Under the pieces are notes generated by a model. That model worked only from the letters and a program-made list of their open reading frames with translations. It searched no databases and was not told the DNA's origin. Of a stretch of DNA of 19,790 bases, positions 15,242 through 19,790 are shown one piece after another (within the stretch, counting starts at the first letter, position 1; each line of letters begins with the position of its first letter). The stretch spans positions 1 through 19,790 of the forward strand of contig JBDRED010000015.1 in NCBI GenBank assembly GCA_043820025.1. The letters are read 5' to 3'. This DNA comes from JBDRED01 sp043820025 [NCBI: Elusimicrobiota bacterium]. GTDB taxonomy: Bacteria; RUG730; JBDRED01. The translations under genes were made by a program, and so were the position numbers.

Positions 15242-17062
15242 ATGTCGCAAGATGTCTGGTCTCTTAAGATGGGAGCTAATATAAATAGTGATAACAGTGT
15301 CACGTTTCGTGTGTGGGCGCCTAGCGCAAAGACCATAACAGCTGAGATTGTTTCACAGGGAAACCGTTCTTGTGAAATGCAGAGAAATGATAAGGGTCTT
15401 TGGGAAGGGACTTTTTCACAAGTTAATGCAGGTGATAAATATTATTATAAAATAAATAACGCGTTATTAAGGCCTGATCCTGTTTCAAGATTTCAGCCTG
15501 ACGGTGTTCATGGCCCGTCGCAAATAATTGATCCAAATGAATATGACTGGACTGATGAAGAATGGAAAGGTATTGCTATAAAGGATACAATATTTTATGA
15601 ATTGCATATTGGCGTGTTCACAAGACGGGGCAGGTTTCTTTCGGTTATAGATAAAATTCCGCATTTAAAAAAGCTTGGCATAACATGTATAGAACTAATG
15701 CCAATCTGCCAGTTTCCCGGATACAGAAACTGGGGGTATGACGGCGTTAATCTTTACGCTCCTCAGAATACTTACGGCGCGCCAAATGACCTTAAAGCAT
15801 TAATCAATGAATGTCATAATAACGGGATAGGCGTGTGTCTTGACGTTGTATACAATCATCTTGGCCCTGAAGGGAATTATCTTACAGATTTTGGGAAGTA
15901 CTTTACATCAAAATATAAAACGCCTTGGGGAGACGCCGTTAATTACGACGACAAAGAAAGCGCCATGGTAAGGAAATTTATTATAGACAACGCTTTATAC
16001 TGGGTTAGCGAGTATCATATTGATATGCTGCGCCTAGACGCTGTGCACACAATATTTGATAACAGCGGATACAATATACTTGAAGAAATAAATGATAATG
16101 TGCAAAAATACGCTGAGGCTCAAAAAAGAATTATTAATATTATTGCTGAAAGCGATTTAAATGACGTTAAGCTGATAGAGTCAAAAAATGAAGGCGGTTA
16201 TGGCCTTGCAGCGCAGTGGATGGATGATTTTCATCACACAATACATGTAGCGCTTACCGGAGAGAAAAGAGGCTATTACGAAGATTATACAGGATTAAAT
16301 GATATAGCTAAGGTTGTAAATGATAATTTTGTGTATGACGGGAAATATTCGAATTATAGAAAAAAGAATCATGGCACCGACGCTCGAAAATTTATTAAAG
16401 ATAAATTTATTACATGTATGCAGAATCATGACCAGGTAGGTAATCGCGCAATAGGGGACAGGCTGAATATATATCTTAATTTTTCGGAACAAAAATTTCT
16501 CGCGTGCTTTTCCGTATTAACGCCATTTGTGCCGCTTCTTTTTATGGGCCAGGAGTACAGCGAGACAGCGCCGTTCCCGTATTTTGTGGATCATGGCGAC
16601 AAAGAACTGATTAAGAATGTTTATGAAGGAAGGAAGAGGGAATTTAAATCATTCGGTTGGATAGACGATATCCCAAATCCAAGCGCTGAAAATACATTTA
16701 TGAGCGCAAAACTTCATTGGGAGCTGATTTCGATAGACGAACATGTGGCTATATTAAAACTGTACCGGGATTTAATAAAGATCAGAAAAAAAATGAAAAT
16801 TTTTCATATTTATGAGAATAAAAGCGTGACAGCGCAGGCGGATGAATCGCCGGGATTAGTAATAATAAAGGAAAACATGGACGAAGAAAGCGTAACCTTA
16901 ATATTTAATTTTTCAAATCAGGACACAAATATAAACGCTAATATTTTAACTGACAAAAAGGAAATAATTTTATATACAGAAGCTAAAGCTTATGGCGGGA
17001 ATAGTAATATATCGGATTTAAATAATATAACCATTAAAGGAAAAAGTTGTTTAATAATATAG
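15242..17062 (+). CDS. treZ: Malto-oligosyltrehalose trehalohydrolase (GH13, TreZ type)
   Basis: This 606-residue enzyme should hydrolyse the alpha-1,4 bond next to the trehalosyl end of maltooligosyl trehalose, releasing trehalose. An N-terminal CBM48-like beta domain (about 8-90, RVWAPSAKTI) precedes the GH13 barrel. The four barrel motifs are visible: DVVYNH (201-206), DMLRLDAVH with nucleophile D266, IAESD with acid/base E303, and MQNHDQVG with D397. The motif QWMDDFHHTIHVALTGEKRGYY (about 325-346) is characteristic of TreZ and separates it from branching and debranching enzymes. The length is normal for the family. The usual partner TreY (maltooligosyl trehalose synthase) is not in this window. 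It lies between the GH57 and malQ genes on the same strand with short gaps, so co-transcription is likely. Confidence 0.88.
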   Translation: MSQDVWSLKMGANINSDNSVTFRVWAPSAKTITAEIVSQGNRSCEMQRNDKGLWEGTFSQVNAGDKYYYKINNALLRPDPVSRFQPDGVHGPSQIIDPNEYDWTDEEWKGIAIKDTIFYELHIGVFTRRGRFLSVIDKIPHLKKLGITCIELMPICQFPGYRNWGYDGVNLYAPQNTYGAPNDLKALINECHNNGIGVCLDVVYNHLGPEGNYLTDFGKYFTSKYKTPWGDAVNYDDKESAMVRKFIIDNALYWVSEYHIDMLRLDAVHTIFDNSGYNILEEINDNVQKYAEAQKRIINIIAESDLNDVKLIESKNEGGYGLAAQWMDDFHHTIHVALTGEKRGYYEDYTGLNDIAKVVNDNFVYDGKYSNYRKKNHGTDARKFIKDKFITCMQNHDQVGNRAIGDRLNIYLNFSEQKFLACFSVLTPFVPLLFMGQEYSETAPFPYFVDHGDKELIKNVYEGRKREFKSFGWIDDIPNPSAENTFMSAKLHWELISIDEHVAILKLYRDLIKIRKKMKIFHIYENKSVTAQADESPGLVIIKENMDEESVTLIFNFSNQDTNINANILTDKKEIILYTEAKAYGGNSNISDLNNITIKGKSCLII

Positions 17063-17121
17063 AATAGAAAATCCGGAATGACAGATAAATGCAGTATTAA
17101 ATTTTACTATCTGGAGCGGTT

Positions 17122-18939
17122 ATGAACTTCAATTATGATTTTCTTTTAAAAACAGTCTCAGGAAAAAAATGGGCAAAGGTTGGTAATAGAAGGCGCGCAG
17201 GCGTTGCTGTTCCGCTGTTCTCTGTTTATTCTAAAAACAGTATAGGCATTGGCGGGATTAAAGATATAAAACTCTTGATTGATTGGTGCGTAAAGACAGG
17301 CCAGACAATTTTACAATTGCTCCCGCTTAATGATACGGGATCCAGGTTTACTCCTTACGATGCAGAGAGCTCTTTCGCGCTTGATCCGATGTATTTATCA
17401 TTCGAGGATATGCCGTTAGGCGCGTACACATTTAAAAAGGAAATTGATTTTTTGAGGGAAACATTTCCCGTAAAAGACAATTATGTTAATTATAAAATTA
17501 AAGACGCAAAGATAAATCTTCTTAGAAAAATATTTTCCATACAAAAGGGAGAGGATACGGGCAGGTTTAGAGCGTTTGTAAATAAAAACTCATATTGGCT
17601 GGAAGATTATGTTTTATACAGGCTCTTAAAGGATTTTTATCCGGAGCGCGGGTGGCAGGCCTGGCCTGAGATGTATAGAGACAGGCATAAGGATGCTTTA
17701 GACGTGCTCAGAAAAACATATAAGCCAAGGCTTGAGTTTTATAAATGGATGCAGTGGCAGTTACATGAACAAATGCGCGAGGTTAAACACTACGCGAATA
17801 AAAAAGGCGTTTTCATAATGGGTGATATTCCGTTCCTGGTAGCCGGCGACAGCGCGGATGTTTGGGCGCATCAGAAATATTTTAAGCTTGATGAATTGTC
17901 GGGCGCGCCGCCTGACGCGTATTATGCGCAGGGCCAAAGATGGGGTATGCCTCCTTATAACTGGGAAGCGCAGGAAGCGGATAATTATGAATATTACGCC
18001 AATAAACTTTCGTATGCTGAGCAGTTTTATGATATGTATCGTATTGATCATGTAGTAGGCCTTTTCAGGGTATGGAAGGTGAATAAGTATGAGCCGTATG
18101 AGACAGCCGGACTAAAGGGTGTGTTTGACCCTGCGGATGAAGATAAATGGGAACAGCATGGAAGGAAACTGCTTAATATGATGGTTAATTCTACTTCAAT
18201 GCTTGCGTGCGCCGAGGATCTTGGCGTTATTCCCAAAAAGTGCCCGGATGTTTTAAATGATATGGGAATCCCGGGGCTGGACGTGCAGAGATGGATGCGC
18301 GCATGGGACGAAGATTTTGAATATAAAAAGCCGGAGGAATACAGGCTGTGCGCATGCGCTACCGTGACAACGCACGACATGATTAATATTAAGGCAATGT
18401 GGGATTATGAATTAGGAACAATTGACGAGGAATATTTTTTACTGCTTTGCAATACAGCAGGTATAGATTTTTACGGTATTAGAGAAAAAATATTTGATTT
18501 GGATAGGTCGGCTTACGGGCGTCTTCGCTGGAAGGACGATCTTTCCATACAGAAACTTTTGAACGCTCTTGGCAGGGATAAGGCTGAGGTGCTTGAGATA
18601 ACCTCAATTTTTGAAACGAGCTTTCATGAAAAGATAATGCTATGGAACAGGCTGGGATTAAAAACAAACTTTAGCGAACACTCCAATAAGGAAATACTAA
18701 TGCGGATTATGGAATTTACAGCTGAAAGCGCCGGTATTTTCTGTATACAATCATTGCTTGATTGGGCTGTTATTGAGTATAAAGATCTTCCGGATATACC
18801 AAAATTTAAAGTAAACACTCCCGGAGCCGTAAGCCGGTTTAACTGGAGTGTCAGACTGCCCAAACCTTTGGAATATTATATTAGCATGGAATTTAACCAT
18901 GAAATATTAGAGTGTAATAAGATGTCAAATAGAGTATAA
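17122..18939 (+). CDS. malQ: 4-alpha-glucanotransferase (GH77, MalQ/amylomaltase type)
   Basis: A 605-residue cytoplasmic enzyme that transfers alpha-1,4-glucan segments between maltodextrins, releasing glucose. GH77 landmarks are present: GIGGIKDIK near 42-50, TPYDAESSFALDP (77-89), GDIPFLVAGDSADVW (234-248), the nucleophile D309 in YRIDHVVGL, the acid/base E365 in CAEDLGVIP, and D419 in VTTHDM. It is somewhat longer than the roughly 500 residues of compact amylomaltases, with the excess spread through inserts and the C-terminal part (about 430-605). The start is backed by GGAG at 17113-17116, five bases before the ATG. Last gene of the glucan operon, 59 bp after the treZ-type gene; MalQ would feed or trim chains for the two upstream enzymes. 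Confidence 0.92.
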   Translation: MNFNYDFLLKTVSGKKWAKVGNRRRAGVAVPLFSVYSKNSIGIGGIKDIKLLIDWCVKTGQTILQLLPLNDTGSRFTPYDAESSFALDPMYLSFEDMPLGAYTFKKEIDFLRETFPVKDNYVNYKIKDAKINLLRKIFSIQKGEDTGRFRAFVNKNSYWLEDYVLYRLLKDFYPERGWQAWPEMYRDRHKDALDVLRKTYKPRLEFYKWMQWQLHEQMREVKHYANKKGVFIMGDIPFLVAGDSADVWAHQKYFKLDELSGAPPDAYYAQGQRWGMPPYNWEAQEADNYEYYANKLSYAEQFYDMYRIDHVVGLFRVWKVNKYEPYETAGLKGVFDPADEDKWEQHGRKLLNMMVNSTSMLACAEDLGVIPKKCPDVLNDMGIPGLDVQRWMRAWDEDFEYKKPEEYRLCACATVTTHDMINIKAMWDYELGTIDEEYFLLLCNTAGIDFYGIREKIFDLDRSAYGRLRWKDDLSIQKLLNALGRDKAEVLEITSIFETSFHEKIMLWNRLGLKTNFSEHSNKEILMRIMEFTAESAGIFCIQSLLDWAVIEYKDLPDIPKFKVNTPGAVSRFNWSVRLPKPLEYYISMEFNHEILECNKMSNRV

Positions 18940-19006
18940 TATTCAATATTCTCTCGATTTTCACAAATTTTTCGCAAAACATTCGCATATAAGTTAAGTT
19001 TTTGTG

Positions 19007-19021
19007 TGGTATAATTATAAT
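19007..19021 (+). promoter_or_regulatory. Extended -10 promoter for the surface-protein gene
   Basis: TGGTATAAT (19007-19015) is a perfect TATAAT with the TGn extension. A second exact TATAAT overlaps immediately downstream (19016-19021). No convincing -35 sits 16-18 bp upstream, which is usual for extended -10 promoters. It lies in the 132-bp gap after malQ, so the following gene is probably transcribed separately from the glucan operon. Confidence 0.6.
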
Positions 19022-19027
19022 AGATTA

Positions 19028-19050
19028 TAAAGGGATTTTTATACCCTTTA
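19028..19050 (+). promoter_or_regulatory. 5'-UTR hairpin upstream of the surface-protein gene
   Basis: TAAAGGG (19028-19034) and CCCTTTA (19044-19050) form a 7-bp stem with a 9-base loop. It lies between the -10 boxes and the ribosome binding site. It may be an mRNA-stabilising leader hairpin. It is not a normal intrinsic terminator, because no U-run follows. Confidence 0.5.
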
Positions 19051-19060
19051 CCAGTTTAAT

Positions 19061-19069
19061 AGGAAAGGA
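19061..19069 (+). promoter_or_regulatory. Shine-Dalgarno site AGGAAAGGA
   Basis: A strong purine-rich site directly before the ATG at 19072. It fixes the start of the secreted fibre-like protein. Confidence 0.65.
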
Positions 19070-19071
19070 TT

Positions 19072-19790
19072 ATGAAGACGAGATTATGTATATACACAAT
19101 TATATTAATAATGACTGCAAGCTTTACTCTGGCTGCAGGCGATGTAATTATAGATTTAGACACATCTGACGGCAGTTCGCAGCTGGCTATTGAAAATAAT
19201 AGCGGAGTTATTATCTCATCCTTCAGCTCAAGAGGCGACGCGTACTTTAAAGGCAAGGTTGGGATCGGCACAAAGAGCACAAATACAAACCTGACGATTA
19301 ACGGAAATATGGCGCTTTCTTCCGGAAGCTTATATCTCCCTGACAATACATATCTCTCCTCAACAGACGAGCTTGGCTCAAAAAATTCATTAAGCTCGGA
19401 TGACGGGTTAATTCATAATGTTGTGTACGTTGATAATGCAGGCAACGTAGGAATAGGGATTACAAGCTCAATAACCTCAAATTTTTATGTTAACGGGAAA
19501 ACATATTTTAATAATGATTTAACATTGGACGATAACTTACATATCGCTTTTGACGAGGCGCGCGTGCGCGCGAACGAAGTGAGCGATATTTTATTTTTAT
19601 CTAACAGCGCGGGCACGGAAGGCCTGCGAGTTACAAACTCAGGCAATATAGGGATTGGGTCCGGCGAGACGACAGCGGCTCTTCATCTATCGAGCGATAC
19701 TGCGACAAGTTCGCAGTATTATTTAAAGATTACTACAGGCACTACTCCTATTCTTGCTGTAAGAGGAGACGAAAGGGTAGGTATTGGCAC
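19072..19790 (+). CDS. Secreted fibre-like surface protein with GIG repeats, 3'-partial
   Basis: The frame is open from ATG 19072 through the window end (239 residues seen). It starts with a signal peptide: MKTRLC, a hydrophobic core IYTIILIMTASFTL, and a probable cleavage near Ala-Ala-Gly (20-23). The mature part is rich in Ser, Thr, Asn and Gly and carries VGIG or IGIG motifs at about residues 63, 126, 193 and 236. These are followed by strand-turn patterns such as LTINGNMAL and FYVNGKTYF. This GIG-then-(V/I)NG pattern is seen in phage tail-fibre-like and bacterial surface beta-helix proteins, some ending in a peptidase S74 chaperone domain; the C-terminus here is outside the window. No phage genes lie nearby, so a cell-surface protein is more likely than a prophage fibre. 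Confidence 0.8.
   Translation, partial: MKTRLCIYTIILIMTASFTLAAGDVIIDLDTSDGSSQLAIENNSGVIISSFSSRGDAYFKGKVGIGTKSTNTNLTINGNMALSSGSLYLPDNTYLSSTDELGSKNSLSSDDGLIHNVVYVDNAGNVGIGITSSITSNFYVNGKTYFNNDLTLDDNLHIAFDEARVRANEVSDILFLSNSAGTEGLRVTNSGNIGIGSGETTAALHLSSDTATSSQYYLKITTGTTPILAVRGDERVGIG

Noticed and set aside
17063-17121. Possible promoter or terminator between the treZ-type gene and malQ
   Set aside because: The 59-bp gap has no stable hairpin with a U-run and no convincing -35/-10 pair; an operon is simpler.
18940-19006. Intrinsic terminator after malQ
   Set aside because: Only a short AATATT/AATATT repeat is present; there is no GC-rich stem followed by T residues.
19556-19578. GC-rich near-palindrome GCGCGCGTGCGCGC
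   Set aside because: It lies within the fibre-like coding frame and is explained by consecutive Ala and Arg codons (EARVRANE).

Overview
This window most resembles an uncultured bacterium of the Omnitrophota (candidate phylum OP3) or a related PVC-type lineage. The clues are a single open frame of more than 4,000 codons with membrane segments and long Asp/Gly-rich repeats, a cluster of alpha-glucan enzymes, a phage-fibre-like surface protein with recurring GIG motifs, and a moderately AT-rich genome using the standard code. The phylum is an inference from gene content. No rRNA, tRNA or marker gene is present to confirm it.

All genes lie on the + strand. Positions 2-12172 are one giant gene, open at its 5' end and continuing upstream of the window. 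It reads, in order: an unrecognised N-terminal region; an S/E/D-rich linker; a duplicated membrane hairpin module; a second S/E/T linker; a mixed soluble and membrane region; a large hydrophobic block; about 4.2 kb of YD/MORN-like repeats with DxDxDG calcium-binding-type loops; a K/E-rich stretch; and an unrecognised C-terminal region. It is probably a very large membrane-anchored surface protein.

Positions 12170-13287 hold a small REP-type (RAYT/Y1 HUH) transposase element. It has a perfect 26-bp inverted repeat at its two ends, extra copies of a TGACCCC heptamer, and its own near-consensus promoter placed so that the mRNA may be leaderless. It sits exactly between the stop codon of the giant gene and the next gene.

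Positions 13328-18939 are a compact alpha-glucan operon: a GH57 glycosidase or glucanotransferase, a TreZ-type GH13 trehalohydrolase, and a MalQ-type GH77 4-alpha-glucanotransferase. The genes are separated by 69 and 59 bp. Together they would remodel glycogen or maltodextrin, and could release trehalose if a TreY partner exists elsewhere.

Positions 18940-19071 are a promoter region with an extended -10 and a 5'-UTR hairpin. They precede a secreted fibre-like protein gene (19072 to the window end, 3'-partial). I saw no CRISPR array, rRNA, tRNA or prophage.
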